From NCBI RefSeq assembly GCF_002368295.1, contig NZ_AP018249.1, forward strand, positions 186,001 through 250,000: a stretch of 64,000 nucleotides of DNA, given 5' to 3'. This stretch comes from Tolypothrix tenuis PCC 7101 (lineage in GTDB: Bacteria > Cyanobacteriota > Cyanobacteriia > Cyanobacteriales > Nostocaceae). The notes beneath the pieces are model-generated. The model was not told where the DNA came from, searched no databases, and worked only from the letters and a program-made list of their open reading frames with translations. Shown here one piece after another: positions 34,289 through 42,940 of this stretch; within the stretch, counting starts at the first letter, position 1; each line of letters opens with the position of its first letter. The position numbers were made by a program, and so were the translations under genes.

Positions 34289-34780
34289 GTGCCTGCTGAA
34301 TTATATAAAGCTGGAATTATTGAGGTTGATGAGGATATAGATTTTACTGAAGAGGAAGAACTTTGGGATATTACAGTTCATTTTAATGGTGAAATGTTTA
34401 CTCCAAAGCTTGCCTGTATCAGCAAACCTCAAGCTTTTGAAATCGGCAAAAGACTTTATAATTGGCTAGAGAATAATTATCGACGAATACAGGGATTTGA
34501 ATTTAAGTGGGAAAAATATTCTGTAGAAAGAACCAGTATTAGAGAGTATCCTTGTTGTTATTTGCCATATTACTTTTTAGAAGAAGGTTTAGATGTTTTT
34601 ACCTTTGAAGAACGAGATTCTGAAGCAATAGCATATGGCTGGATTACTGCTAGTCCTTTACCTTACTACATCGGATTAGATGGGTTGATAGTTATTGAGA
34701 ATGTTACAGATGATGCTTATCAGGCAGGATGGTGTCCTGCTTGGAAATTAAGTAGAAAAAATTTTTTTGGAAATTCTTAA
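34289..34780 (+). CDS. Hypothetical protein
   Basis: 163 residues from a GTG with a strong AGGAGAAAAGAG upstream. An acidic N-terminus (EVDEDIDFTEEEELWDI) is followed by an alpha/beta domain rich in Tyr, Trp and Cys (CCYLPYYFLEEGLDVF, AGWCPAWKLS). Soluble, with no signal peptide. Family unknown. Confidence 0.6.
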   Translation: MPAELYKAGIIEVDEDIDFTEEEELWDITVHFNGEMFTPKLACISKPQAFEIGKRLYNWLENNYRRIQGFEFKWEKYSVERTSIREYPCCYLPYYFLEEGLDVFTFEERDSEAIAYGWITASPLPYYIGLDGLIVIENVTDDAYQAGWCPAWKLSRKNFFGNS

Positions 34781-34943
34781 CACTTATATTTCTCCTCATT
34801 ATTTAACCCTTCTGGCTCCTGAATGCTGATTCCTATATTCTTAAGTTTTCACTGTTGTAGTGATTTTATCCGAAAAATCTCCAGATATAGCCTAATAGTA
34901 TTTTAACCAATTGAATAAATCCATATTAAGAGAGTTTGAATTA

Positions 34944-35363
34944 ATGAATTTTGAACTGGTTTCCTTGCAACTACAGGTACGTCCGAATGATCTAGATAGT
35001 TTCGGTCATGTTAACAATGCTACTGTTTTGGAGTATTTAGAAACTGGGCGTTGGCATTGGCTAAAACAACACAACTTACAGGGCAAACAGAAAATTCTTC
35101 CGGTTGTTGCTCGGATTGAAGTTAATTATCGTAAAGAAATTATCCTGGAAAATGTGATGATTCATACCAAGTTAGAATCAGACAAGAAAGCATCTAACTA
35201 CCAAGCAAATTTTTGGCAATCAATTGAAATCATCAAAGAAGGCAATCCATTAGTTGCGGTTGAAGCTCGCATCAAATTAGTATTCATTGATTCGACCAAA
35301 CGAACTTTGCGGACACTACAAGAATTTTTAGAAGGGGCAAACGATAATACTTTAACTACTTGA
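34944..35363 (+). CDS. 4HBT/hotdog-fold acyl-CoA thioesterase-like protein
   Basis: 139 residues from the ATG at 34944, preceded by AAGAGAG; an upstream in-frame TTG at 34911 would add 11 residues. The hotdog motif RPNDLDSFGHVNNATVLEYLETGR carries the catalytic Asp and the GHVNN of the FadM/YbgC thioesterase family. The strand VVARIEVNYRKEI and a final helix LRTLQEFLEG complete a single hotdog domain. It hydrolyses an acyl-CoA or acyl-ACP thioester; the substrate is unknown. It is not adjacent to the PKS genes, so a role there is not implied. Confidence 0.85.
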   Translation: MNFELVSLQLQVRPNDLDSFGHVNNATVLEYLETGRWHWLKQHNLQGKQKILPVVARIEVNYRKEIILENVMIHTKLESDKKASNYQANFWQSIEIIKEGNPLVAVEARIKLVFIDSTKRTLRTLQEFLEGANDNTLTT

Positions 35364-35419
35364 GCTTAAATAAAATTTCTACATTAACCAGGTAATAATC
35401 TGCCCACATTCAAAATATT

Positions 35420-36100
35420 TCATTTATTTTGGCTATCGTTTTTTATTATCCAAATATTCTGATTCTGATAAAAATCACCACGCTGCTCCAAATTAAACCC
35501 ACCCAGCAGCAATCCCAACCATACCTCTACCATCGGCATTTTCAAAGCACGTTGAAGTTGGGGAAGCGAAATTTCATTTTGGATATCTGCAAGGTAGTAA
35601 GCGATCGCAGTTTGCCACTTGTGCACATCTTCATCACCCGCCAGCTTGTGAACATCTTCTACAGTCCTGACTTCCTCCAACATTTCTAAAACTTTCTCTT
35701 TCTCCACAGGTGCTACCACTGAATCACCTTGAGAGCCAGTATTGGAAAACTGATGCGGGCCATGTGGTTTGAAGGTCTGCGCTATGGGAGGTTCAATCAA
35801 ATCATCCAAATCAAGCTGCATTGTAGTTCGCACCAACCCAGCAAAGATATCAGTGCTGACAATCGGCCCCAATGGACTATTGCGCTCGCGCACATCCTGC
35901 AACAGCATTACCGCACGAGATTTGAGGATATCTGCAATTTGATTAAACGCAACAGCAGCAGTTTCTAACTGTGCTTCCACAGATAAATCTGGTAGTTCTG
36001 CATCCAAACAATGCCACACTGGGGCTAGCGTTGAGTTTGGTGGTGCAACTGAAATTTGATCAAGCACATCCCAAATCGTTAATTGACGGTATGTATTCAT
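35420..36100 (-). CDS. Hypothetical protein, third gene of recombinase operon
   Basis: 226 residues from MNTYRQLTIWDVLDQISVAP; this ATG at 36100 lies 2 bp after the upstream stop and is preferred over one at 36127, which would overlap the upstream gene. The N-terminal 110 residues are helical (AAVAFNQIADILKSRAVMLLQDV). The second half contains a helical segment VLEMLEEVRTVEDVHKLAG followed by KWQTAIAYYLADIQNEISLPQLQRAL, a possible HTH-like domain. Unknown family. It is coupled with a zinc-finger protein and a tyrosine recombinase. Confidence 0.65.
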   Translation of the reverse strand: MNTYRQLTIWDVLDQISVAPPNSTLAPVWHCLDAELPDLSVEAQLETAAVAFNQIADILKSRAVMLLQDVRERNSPLGPIVSTDIFAGLVRTTMQLDLDDLIEPPIAQTFKPHGPHQFSNTGSQGDSVVAPVEKEKVLEMLEEVRTVEDVHKLAGDEDVHKWQTAIAYYLADIQNEISLPQLQRALKMPMVEVWLGLLLGGFNLEQRGDFYQNQNIWIIKNDSQNK

Positions 36101-36102
36101 CT

Positions 36103-36567
36103 TTATGATTCCGGATGTAGCGGACAAGGACGCACTGGACAGTGGTTGGGGCTAATCTCAAACATATCCTTATATTGATACAGCGAAACACCATATTCTT
36201 TGGCAAAAGCCTGCAACACCTTATCTGTATAGCTACGTATCTTGCCAGCAGTCAGCCCAAAGCAATGAATTGGTTCCAGACGACAAATCGGTTTTTGCCC
36301 CAACCATAGTTCAGCACCCAAAGCGTGTAATGGTTTATCTCCTGGCTCCTTGTATAAATACAGTACAGCAAAATACGTAGCAGGTGGTTCGACCGCTATT
36401 GAATCAATGCTCCTATTATCTTTAGTTCGGCTACGGTAAAACGAGCGCCGATTATGGCATACACGAGGATTCCAGCATCCATCTCCTTGCGCCCCATGCA
36501 GCACCTTAGCTTTAGCTGTTGGTAATTTGGCGCACAACTGACACTTGGTGTTCAGTGGCTTTGGCAT
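36103..36567 (-). CDS. Zinc-finger-like hypothetical protein, second gene of recombinase operon
   Basis: 154 residues. Cys9, Cys12, Cys31 and Cys37 (CQLC and CWNPRVC) suggest a zinc ribbon near the N-terminus. The next part is rich in Arg/Ser (RRSFYRSRTKDNRS), then an alpha/beta domain with AELWLGQKPICRLEPIHCFGL, and a C-terminal CPVRPCPLHPES. It begins 3 bp after the recombinase stop. It may be a DNA-binding accessory factor for the recombinase, which is inferred from position and composition only. Confidence 0.7.
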   Translation of the reverse strand: MPKPLNTKCQLCAKLPTAKAKVLHGAQGDGCWNPRVCHNRRSFYRSRTKDNRSIDSIAVEPPATYFAVLYLYKEPGDKPLHALGAELWLGQKPICRLEPIHCFGLTAGKIRSYTDKVLQAFAKEYGVSLYQYKDMFEISPNHCPVRPCPLHPES

Positions 36568-36570
36568 ATG

Positions 36571-37596
36571 CTACTCCACTTCTTCCTCACCTATGGCACG
36601 GTAATAAGCAGCGATCGCCGCTTCTTGCTCACTGCGAAGTGTATACCGTCGAAAAGCTTTCTCACTAGTATGCCCTGTCAGTTTCCGAGCATGAGTTGGG
36701 TCTACACCCAGTAGCAATAAATCAGTAGCATAAGTATGACGGAATTGATGCGGATGCAAGTCTTCAATACCAGCCAATTCGCCAATTTTTTCTACAGCAA
36801 AGTAAATACCGTGATAAGAAAGGCGTTCTCCAAGATATGATGGATGGTACGAAATCATCAGTGGACTGAGGCTAGTCAAAACCTCTCCCTGCGCCTCTCG
36901 CCATTGCAAATACTCTACCAGTACCTCTCTACTTTCTTTTCTTAAAGGCACCAAGCGAGGTTGGGCGGTCTTTGTGTCAGGTAAGAACAGCAGCTTACCA
37001 TCAAATGATCCGACATTTAAATTCACCACTTCCCCAGCGCGGAGTCCATGACTGAGAATATGAACCAGTGCGGTATCCCGAACCTTTGTTTCTTCTAAAT
37101 ATTCCAAAGCTGACCACACTGATTCCATCTGTTCTGCTGTTAAACTTTGAGCAGGTGGCAGAGGTACTTTTTCCAACTTGACCCCCTGTGTGGGATTTGT
37201 AGTCATCATCTCTGGGTAGGTGAGACTCAACCATTTGAAAAAACTCTTTATAGCAGCAAGTCCTGCATTAATACTGCTTTTGGAAAGTGGTTTACCTGCA
37301 TCAGTGCTGACTTCTTCCATCAAGTATTGTTTGTACAAACCTATATGACGCGATCGCATCTCATGATAGTGCAACTGCGTCCATCCCAAAAATCGCTTGA
37401 GTTCGCGTTCATAAAGCTTGCGGCTGTTGGGTGCGAGATTGTTGCTGCGTAAAAATTCCAATACTTTCACCCACCGGATATCAATTGGAGGAGTTTTTAA
37501 AGTATTCCTTTTACTACTTCCTGACTCTTTATTAACTGTGGCATCTTCAATCGGAATTAATTTAATGGGTGGTAAAGATTCTGCGCTCTCTATCAT
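36571..37596 (-). CDS. Tyrosine-type recombinase/integrase
   Basis: 341 residues. A core-binding domain (about 40-130, VLEFLRSNNLAPNSRKLYEREL) is followed by the catalytic set Arg186 (GLRAGEV), HPHQFRH (His283, Arg286), LTGHTS (His309) and Tyr318 (RRYTL). A C-terminal extension ends GEEEVE. This protein is distinct from the recombinase at 32662: the two share little beyond catalytic residues. It heads a tightly spaced operon with a zinc-finger protein and a hypothetical protein (gaps 3 and 2 bp), so it is a recombinase module rather than a solitary integrase. Confidence 0.92.
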   Translation of the reverse strand: MIESAESLPPIKLIPIEDATVNKESGSSKRNTLKTPPIDIRWVKVLEFLRSNNLAPNSRKLYERELKRFLGWTQLHYHEMRSRHIGLYKQYLMEEVSTDAGKPLSKSSINAGLAAIKSFFKWLSLTYPEMMTTNPTQGVKLEKVPLPPAQSLTAEQMESVWSALEYLEETKVRDTALVHILSHGLRAGEVVNLNVGSFDGKLLFLPDTKTAQPRLVPLRKESREVLVEYLQWREAQGEVLTSLSPLMISYHPSYLGERLSYHGIYFAVEKIGELAGIEDLHPHQFRHTYATDLLLLGVDPTHARKLTGHTSEKAFRRYTLRSEQEAAIAAYYRAIGEEEVE

Positions 37597-37756
37597 TTTT
37601 TATGCAATTAATTAAAAGAATAGTATTAGTTGTTTATTTTGAATAATGCTGTAACTAGACTGAAAATAATGCGATTATAAATTAGTTTTACTCAATGCTC
37701 GACTGCAACCACAATTAAATCTAAATTTCCTACTTAATCAGGTATGCAATCAATAC

Positions 37757-38170
37757 TTACGGATATTGTTGTTGGCTCATTAATACTTGCCTTTGCAGCA
37801 CACGATTGGGAATATTGAACTGAAGTAATTTTGCAGTAGATTTTCCCATCTGAGTTTTTCCTTCAATTCTCCCTGCTTCAAAATAGAAATGTTCATCCCA
37901 AATTTGACGGCGTGGGTTAAATAATGGGACAATTTCTCCAGTAGCCGCATCGATAGTAGCGAAATCAGAACCTTTATGACGATTGCATGATAGGCATGAA
38001 AGTGCTAAATTTTCAGCCGCAGTTTCACCACCATGTTTCACGGCAATAATATGATCTACTTCATGAGTATAAATTGAATAATCCTGATGGATTAAACAAT
38101 ATTCACAGCGTCCTAAAGCTCTATTGACGACCAGCTTCCTAAGTTCCGTTGAAATTGAATTAGATGTCAT
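37757..38170 (-). CDS. HNH endonuclease
   Basis: 137 residues. A classical HNH with two CxxC zinc knuckles (Cys22/25 and Cys59/62), the catalytic EVDHIIAVKHGG (Asp39, His40), then ENLALSCLSCNRHKG. The C-terminal 60 residues have FNPRRQIWDEHFYFE. HNH enzymes of this short type are common in Nostoc genomes, encoded after a small partner gene as here (38180-38566, gap 9 bp). Target and role are unknown; homing, defence or toxin functions are possible. Confidence 0.88.
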   Translation of the reverse strand: MTSNSISTELRKLVVNRALGRCEYCLIHQDYSIYTHEVDHIIAVKHGGETAAENLALSCLSCNRHKGSDFATIDAATGEIVPLFNPRRQIWDEHFYFEAGRIEGKTQMGKSTAKLLQFNIPNRVLQRQVLMSQQQYP

Positions 38171-38179
38171 CTTATTTGA

Positions 38180-38566
38180 TTACTTTTCCCTAGCTCGCGC
38201 CTTGAGTAAAATCATCAGATGTTCTAATTGCTCGTAAACATCTAATTCTGCTATTTCTATTTGAGTGAGTGAACCAGAGCGATTTTTTTCTAATAATGTT
38301 TGCAGCCGCATTTGTGTGTGTGGCGAAACTTTAAACCCAACAATTTCTTCTGGCGTTGGGCGCTTAATTAAGAAATCCAGCACTTCCAGATAAACTTCGG
38401 GTATTTCTACAGTTCCTATATTAACTTTTGACTGCTCAGTTGTTTGTTTGGGATCGTTATCCAACAATCGCCAAAGCAGTTCAGGTAACCGACTTTGCAA
38501 AGGTTCTAAACGCCCGACTAGTTCATCTGGTATTTCAATGGTGAGTTTTGCCACGCTGGAAACCAT
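38180..38566 (-). CDS. Small partner protein of HNH endonuclease
   Basis: 128 residues. The N-terminus has a strand-helix pattern (KLTIEIPDELVGRLEPLQSR) typical of antitoxin-like ribbon-helix-helix proteins. The C-terminal half is helical (IVGFKVSPHTQMRLQTLLEK...ELDVYEQLEHLMILLKARA). It is upstream of and co-oriented with the HNH gene and seems to form a conserved two-gene unit. An antitoxin or regulator role is inferred from arrangement, not shown. Confidence 0.65.
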   Translation of the reverse strand: MVSSVAKLTIEIPDELVGRLEPLQSRLPELLWRLLDNDPKQTTEQSKVNIGTVEIPEVYLEVLDFLIKRPTPEEIVGFKVSPHTQMRLQTLLEKNRSGSLTQIEIAELDVYEQLEHLMILLKARAREK

Positions 38567-38747
38567 TAACTGAGTTAGTTGCTCATATTATGCTTGAAAT
38601 TACATCGTAGTACAACACTACAACACAAAATAAGAATTCATTATCTTTTATCCGATATTAAATACGATTAATACCTTATGTTTTGATATACTCCTTGTTC
38701 TAGCTTTTTAGATAAAATATAATAGCTAGAACAAAGTAATAATAATT

Positions 38748-39404
38748 ATGCCTCAAAAGATATGTGGACTCGGCTTTGATTGTGCTTCAATGATGTTACA
38801 ACCGGGACTTGACCCTTCTGAATGCCTAAATTATAAAACCTGTGGAGCAGCCACTAAGCTGACTCCAGATGAAGAAATCGAACTAATTCGTGTGCGGCAG
38901 ATTGCGGCTCAAGAAAGGCAACAAGAGTGGGAACGCATCCAGGAAACCTTTAGAACTACGCGCCGCGAAGCGGCAGTGATGATGCTAATGTCGAGAGGAT
39001 GTCCTCAAAGTGCTGAATCGCTGGGTGTTGCTGCACAAATGGCCGCGATCGCCGCATCTGTTGCACAATTGCATCAAAATTTAAATAATATAGAAGGATT
39101 ATACATTGCTCCTAGCGGCTGTGAAGTACATCATTATAATGTGAAGCGCCCAAGTGGAGTTTACGGATACAACAAACTCACAGCGGATGAGCCGATATTT
39201 GAACCATCCGAAAAACAGGAAAAAGTGAGAGTTATTCATTTAAGCCATGATGACGATCCGCGCAACACCGAAGCAAGACTGGGTATTGAGCGCCGAAATC
39301 AGTTAACTCGTGTACGTACGTTCCTGGCAACGGCTGTGGAATTGCTACAAGAAGCAGCCAATACTATTAGTGAACAGTCTTCTGATGAAGAGCGCTCAGT
39401 TTGA
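38748..39404 (+). CDS. Conserved hypothetical protein with N-terminal Cys motifs
   Basis: 218 residues. Four Cys near the N-terminus (ICGLGFDCASMM, SECLNYKTCGAA) could bind a metal. A long helical region (about 40-105) contains EEIELIRVRQIAAQERQQEWERIQETF. The middle part (APSGCEVHHYNVKRP) is His/Cys-containing, and a C-terminal helix LTRVRTFLATAVELLQEAA ends the protein. No membrane segment. Not recognised; the last gene of the plasmid-like portion. Confidence 0.65.
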   Translation: MPQKICGLGFDCASMMLQPGLDPSECLNYKTCGAATKLTPDEEIELIRVRQIAAQERQQEWERIQETFRTTRREAAVMMLMSRGCPQSAESLGVAAQMAAIAASVAQLHQNLNNIEGLYIAPSGCEVHHYNVKRPSGVYGYNKLTADEPIFEPSEKQEKVRVIHLSHDDDPRNTEARLGIERRNQLTRVRTFLATAVELLQEAANTISEQSSDEERSV

Positions 39405-39914
39405 GGTGTCTTCTTCTTTGCCAAACGCTAAGACCCGTAACCTAAGTGATATAGAAACAATTTGACATGTTTTAGATTGCCTTGGAGAAAATATGCGAGT
39501 GTTGTTTTCAGGCTATCCCTGTTCTGTCACTCGCCGAAAACATTTGCCATTTGTGAATTAAGCGAGCTTTTATTTACCAAGGGTTAACACGATTTTTTTT
39601 CTAATAACAAATACAACACCCGTTTTTTTCTAATAGCATAGCTTGTATTGATTGCCTGATGCGGCTTCTAGGGATTACCCTCCTGGAGAGTGACAAAAGC
39701 GGGCTATTTTAGCGTATGTCTTACGCTAACTAATCTCCCACACCTTTTTTCGTTCACCCTTTTATCTATGTCATGAACAAGCCAATATTCAATAGCAGTT
39801 AGGGCAGTGACTTCCTGACTTAGGCATCTATTTAGCGCCTATTATTTTTCGATGATTACTGGGAAGTGTGACGGACTCGGACAAATTTTGGAAGCCTTAG
39901 CCCACTACTTAAGG
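39405..39914. other. 510-bp non-coding region with small repeats
   Basis: No ORF supported. It contains a perfect hairpin TTAGCGTA/TACGCTAA (39709-39729) and two copies of a TTTTTTCTAATA-type unit around 39595 and 39625. The base composition changes at its right edge, where the GC-rich gene 39915-41051 begins, so the area may include a transfer boundary. Confidence 0.45.
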
Positions 39915-41051
39915 TCAGTCGTCAGACCATGTAAACGTTGGGAGCTGACCAGTGTTGTCGAAGAGTCCAATGCCATAGCTGCCTCCGTAAGGCACAACCA
40001 TCGCGTTTGAACGGACAGCAGCCCTCGCCCAGTCTGCGTTCCCAACTGCCGAAGCTGCAAGAGCCGCAAGACCAGTGGCCTGTATGCATTGCAAGAAGTA
40101 TGCGCTAGTCACCAAGAGCAGGTCATAGGTGGGCTGGTCAAAGTTGGTGATTGCGAGGAATACGTTCTGGGGCTGCCACGTCGCCTTGCCCCGTGCGACC
40201 CCGGCTGACTGAATCGCTGGAAGTGCATCGGTACCACCAGCGCCGATGACAATCTCGGCGTAGCGACTACCAGTCCGGCTCGCGGCTTGCTGGGCGTGTT
40301 TGCGCCAGTTATCGAGCGCTCGGATCTCGTCAACGGCATAAGTGCCGTCGAAGAGTAAGGTTTCGTGATAGATGAAGTAGCCTACAGGAGCTATTGCGTT
40401 CGTTGGCTTTGAACCAGCGAGAATCTGGTCGAGGTAGCCCGCGTTGTACCCGTAGCTGTCGGTGAGTCCCTGAAGCTGCGCCCCCCGAAGGCTTGCCTCG
40501 GCGTATGCGAGCGCTCCAGCATCATTACCGTTGAATACCGTAAGCGCGGCATTGATGCCTGTCACAATTGAGTCAAACCTCTGCGCGGACGGCGGAAATC
40601 CTGGACGTGGGTTTGGTGAACCCGGCACTGGGAAGCGGATCAATGCGTTACGTAACCACACGCCACCAAAGTACCCGGCAAGGTGCATCAACCAAAGCAA
40701 CGTCGAGAGGGAAGGGTCGCCAGGTTCGGACGGTCGGAGTGTCTTCTCGAACACGTACACTGGGACGTAGCGTGAGAGGAAGTCAATTGGATTTTGAAAA
40801 GCAGCTGGGGTTTCACGCGCGTAGCTACTCACGAGCCGATTGAGGAGTTCCAGATCCTCACTCATGACGGTCTTGAGATTGTCAAAGAACGGGTAGGGCG
40901 GCAGGTTGAGCCGCAGCCGCCGAGGTGGGCTTTGCGCGCCAGCAATATTGTGGAGTACTCCGGTACTTGAAACAAGCGTAGTGGCAAGGCCGGCCGCTCC
41001 TGCTCTAATAGCGCTAAGGAAAAAGGCCCGACGCGAGATATAGTTATGCAT
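39915..41051 (-). CDS. Tat-exported protein of unknown function, GC-rich
   Basis: 378 residues with a Tat signal: SRRAFFLSAIRAGAAGLATT has twin Arg at 7-8, then a hydrophobic core and a likely AGA cleavage site near residue 39. The mature protein is helical and rich in Ala, Gly and Tyr, without Cys clusters or an obvious metal motif (LNLPPYPFFDNLKTV, ALDNWRKHAQQAAS, FTWSDD at the end). The DNA is visibly richer in GC than everything around it, and its codon use favours GC-ending codons. That makes recent acquisition from a non-cyanobacterial donor likely. I do not recognise the family. Export in folded form suggests a cofactor- or complex-containing periplasmic protein. Confidence 0.72.
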   Translation of the reverse strand: MHNYISRRAFFLSAIRAGAAGLATTLVSSTGVLHNIAGAQSPPRRLRLNLPPYPFFDNLKTVMSEDLELLNRLVSSYARETPAAFQNPIDFLSRYVPVYVFEKTLRPSEPGDPSLSTLLWLMHLAGYFGGVWLRNALIRFPVPGSPNPRPGFPPSAQRFDSIVTGINAALTVFNGNDAGALAYAEASLRGAQLQGLTDSYGYNAGYLDQILAGSKPTNAIAPVGYFIYHETLLFDGTYAVDEIRALDNWRKHAQQAASRTGSRYAEIVIGAGGTDALPAIQSAGVARGKATWQPQNVFLAITNFDQPTYDLLLVTSAYFLQCIQATGLAALAASAVGNADWARAAVRSNAMVVPYGGSYGIGLFDNTGQLPTFTWSDD

Positions 41052-41199
41052 GGTAATTCGTTCTGGTACTGAATTAAAATACAGTAAGTTTACTAAATCT
41101 CCAATTTCAAGAATTTTCCATATAAATTAATCGGCTTTAACGTTGGTGCAGACTAGCGCTGATGGTTGAGCTAATAAATGTTGTGGAGTTAAAAACAAA

Positions 41200-41316
41200 G
41201 TTGATCAGCGCGATCGCACCTCCAGCGAACCACGAGTTAATAAACGCCGACCCAAAGCTTACCCCTTTATGACTAAACCCCGGCACAAATTACGCCAACA
41301 ATTACAAACTGCTTAA
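41200..41316 (+). pseudogene. IS4-type transposase C-terminal remnant
   Basis: The plus-strand frame ends with EPRVNKRRPKAYPFMTKPRH followed by KLRQQLQTA and a stop (taa 41314-41316), the conserved C-terminus of cyanobacterial IS4-family transposases. No start or catalytic DDE region is present. Confidence 0.7.
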
Positions 41317-41353
41317 TTGATAAGCCTTTGAGCTTTTCTTAGCGCCATTCTTG

Positions 41354-41893
41354 TCATTCGTCTATTAAACCCTGACGTTCTAAATAGTGCAGCACTTGGT
41401 TAACACATTCTTCAACGGTAAAATTATCAGTTTGACAGATAATATCTGCATTAATTGGTGCTTCGTAGGGGTCAGAAATACCAGTGAAATGCTTGATTTT
41501 CCCCGCCCTGGCTTTGGCGTAAAGCCCTTTGATATCACGGGATTCACAAACTGCTAGTGGTGCTTGGACATAAATTTCGATAAAGTTGGTAGTCGTCTGT
41601 TTTAGTTCGGAGCGAACTTCACGATAGGGACTGATAGCAGCAACGATCGCAATTATGCCATTACGACTAAGTAAGTTAGCCACAAAGCCAATCCGACGCA
41701 CATTTATATCTCGGTCTTGTTTGCTAAAGCCTAACCCTTGTGAAAGATGGGTGCGAACGATATCACCATCTAGCAACTCTACTAAGTAATTTCGTTTTTG
41801 TAGTTCTTGGGCTACACCGTGAGCAATAGTTGTTTTCCCCGCACCACTTAACCCTGTAAGCCAGAGAATTGCACCTTGTTGTTTCATGTTCAA
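41354..41893 (-). CDS. cysC: Adenylyl-sulfate kinase (APS kinase)
   Basis: 179 residues. P-loop GLSGAGKTT (14-22), the APS-binding LLDGDIVRTHLSQGLGFS, the RRIGFVANLL helix, FIEIYVQAPLAVCESRD and the lid region KGLYAKARAGKIKHFTGI are all characteristic of CysC. The enzyme phosphorylates adenosine 5'-phosphosulfate to PAPS, the universal sulfate donor. This is notable because the PKS encoded downstream has a sulfotransferase domain that needs PAPS. cysC is on the opposite strand and separated by IS remnants, so co-regulation is not implied. It is full length, with no sign of decay. Confidence 0.95.
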   Translation of the reverse strand: MNMKQQGAILWLTGLSGAGKTTIAHGVAQELQKRNYLVELLDGDIVRTHLSQGLGFSKQDRDINVRRIGFVANLLSRNGIIAIVAAISPYREVRSELKQTTTNFIEIYVQAPLAVCESRDIKGLYAKARAGKIKHFTGISDPYEAPINADIICQTDNFTVEECVNQVLHYLERQGLIDE

Positions 41894-41939
41894 TTTAATA
41901 CATACTAATGTTAATAGGTATGAATTCAGGTAAAACTGG

Positions 41940-42119
41940 ATGGAATGTCCGCGTTGTGGGTCGTCTTATATCCGTAAGAACGGAAAGAAAAGAGGTAAAC
42001 GGAATCACATTTGCTGTAATTGCGACGTGCGTTCCGCTAACGCCAATTCATTGATTGGTACGAACCACCTCAAGGATACAGTGATGAAGTGAAACGGGAA
42101 TGCCTGAAAATTGATATGC
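41940..42119 (+). pseudogene. IS1-family InsA-type remnant, disrupted by a short insertion
   Basis: From the ATG at 41940 the frame reads MECPRCGSSYIRKNGKKRGK then RNHICCNCD, the zinc-finger N-terminus of IS1-type transposases. A short palindromic insertion (gcgttccgctaacgc, about 42028-42042) follows. After it the homology resumes in another frame as QFIDWYEPPQGYSDEVKREC. The fragment then runs into an IS5-like fragment near 42120. Confidence 0.65.
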
Positions 42120-42420
42120 ATCGCTCTCAAGCACATGAGTGGATGCATAGATTGCAGCCCATATTAGAAGCAGCTTTGGGGCAGAAAATGGCACTACCAG
42201 AACGCCATCTCGACAGCATAGAAGCATTTTGGTCACGGTTTCCGGAGTTCAACGGGTAATGATTGATGGGACAGAGCATCCAATTACCCGTCCTCAAGAT
42301 CGGGAAAAACAAAAACAGAATTACTCTGGTAAAAAGAAACGTCATACACGTAAACACTCAGCAGCTGTTGATCAAACCAAACGAATTTTAGTCTTAAGCA
42401 AGGCGTTGTTGCGTGAATAG
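42120..42420 (+). pseudogene. IS5-type (DDE) transposase fragment, frameshifted
   Basis: In one frame SQAHEWMHRLQPILEAALGQ then KMALPERHLDS and a stop after FPEFNG; shifted, VQRVMIDGTEHPITRP and EKQKQNYSGKKKRHTRKH continue to a stop at 42420. MIDGTE includes the first catalytic Asp and the KKxRHTRK segment is typical of IS5-like DDE transposases. Both ends of the gene are missing. Direct repeats GGCGTTGTTGCGTGAA (about 42403) and GGCTTTGTTGCATGAA (about 42544) may be remnants of element ends. Confidence 0.65.
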
Positions 42421-42689
42421 GCAAAATGGTAAATTTTACCTATCGCCTATCAACTTAGCACCAGAGATAATTTTGAGGCGAAAAATGGCAGTTTCGGACA
42501 AAGAACGGCGATGATAACCAGACTCTTGTTTCCACTGCTTACGGGCTTTGTTGCATGAAAAAAAAGACAAACAAATTCGTGATTGAATTAGTAATTAGTC
42601 TTCGACTTTGTAAGAGTCTGGCTTACCTAGCTAAATCATGCGATTAAGCTCGGGGAAAAAGCTTATAATCGCATTTAGGCACTACAGGT

Positions 42690-42890
42690 ATGGCGATCAT
42701 ACGAGCTATTATCGCTGGGAAATATGAGCCAAAAGTACTTGTAGCAAAAAATATCACCGTGTCAATAGATCCTGGTATGCATTATTATGAGCAGCGTTAT
42801 CGTGAGCGAATTGTTAAGAATCTCCACAAAAAAGCCCAGGCTTTTGGTTTTGAGCTTATTCCTCAGGTCTCAGAAAATCTGGTTTCTTGA
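42690..42890 (+). pseudogene. Probable transposase C-terminal fragment
   Basis: A 66-residue frame with HYYEQRYRERIVKNLHKKAQ followed by AFGFELIPQ, which has the look of a transposase C-terminal helix and end, lies among other IS remnants 50 bp before the first PKS gene. The family is not certain, and a functional small protein is not excluded. Confidence 0.4.
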
Positions 42891-42940
42891 GAGAGTGATA
42901 CGGGATCAAAAAGTTTCCGCACTCAGAATAAGGGTTTGAG

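Noticed and set aside
34944..35363. Hotdog thioesterase as part of the PKS pathway
   Set aside because: It is 7.5 kb away among recombinase genes, and PKS3 already carries its own thioesterase.
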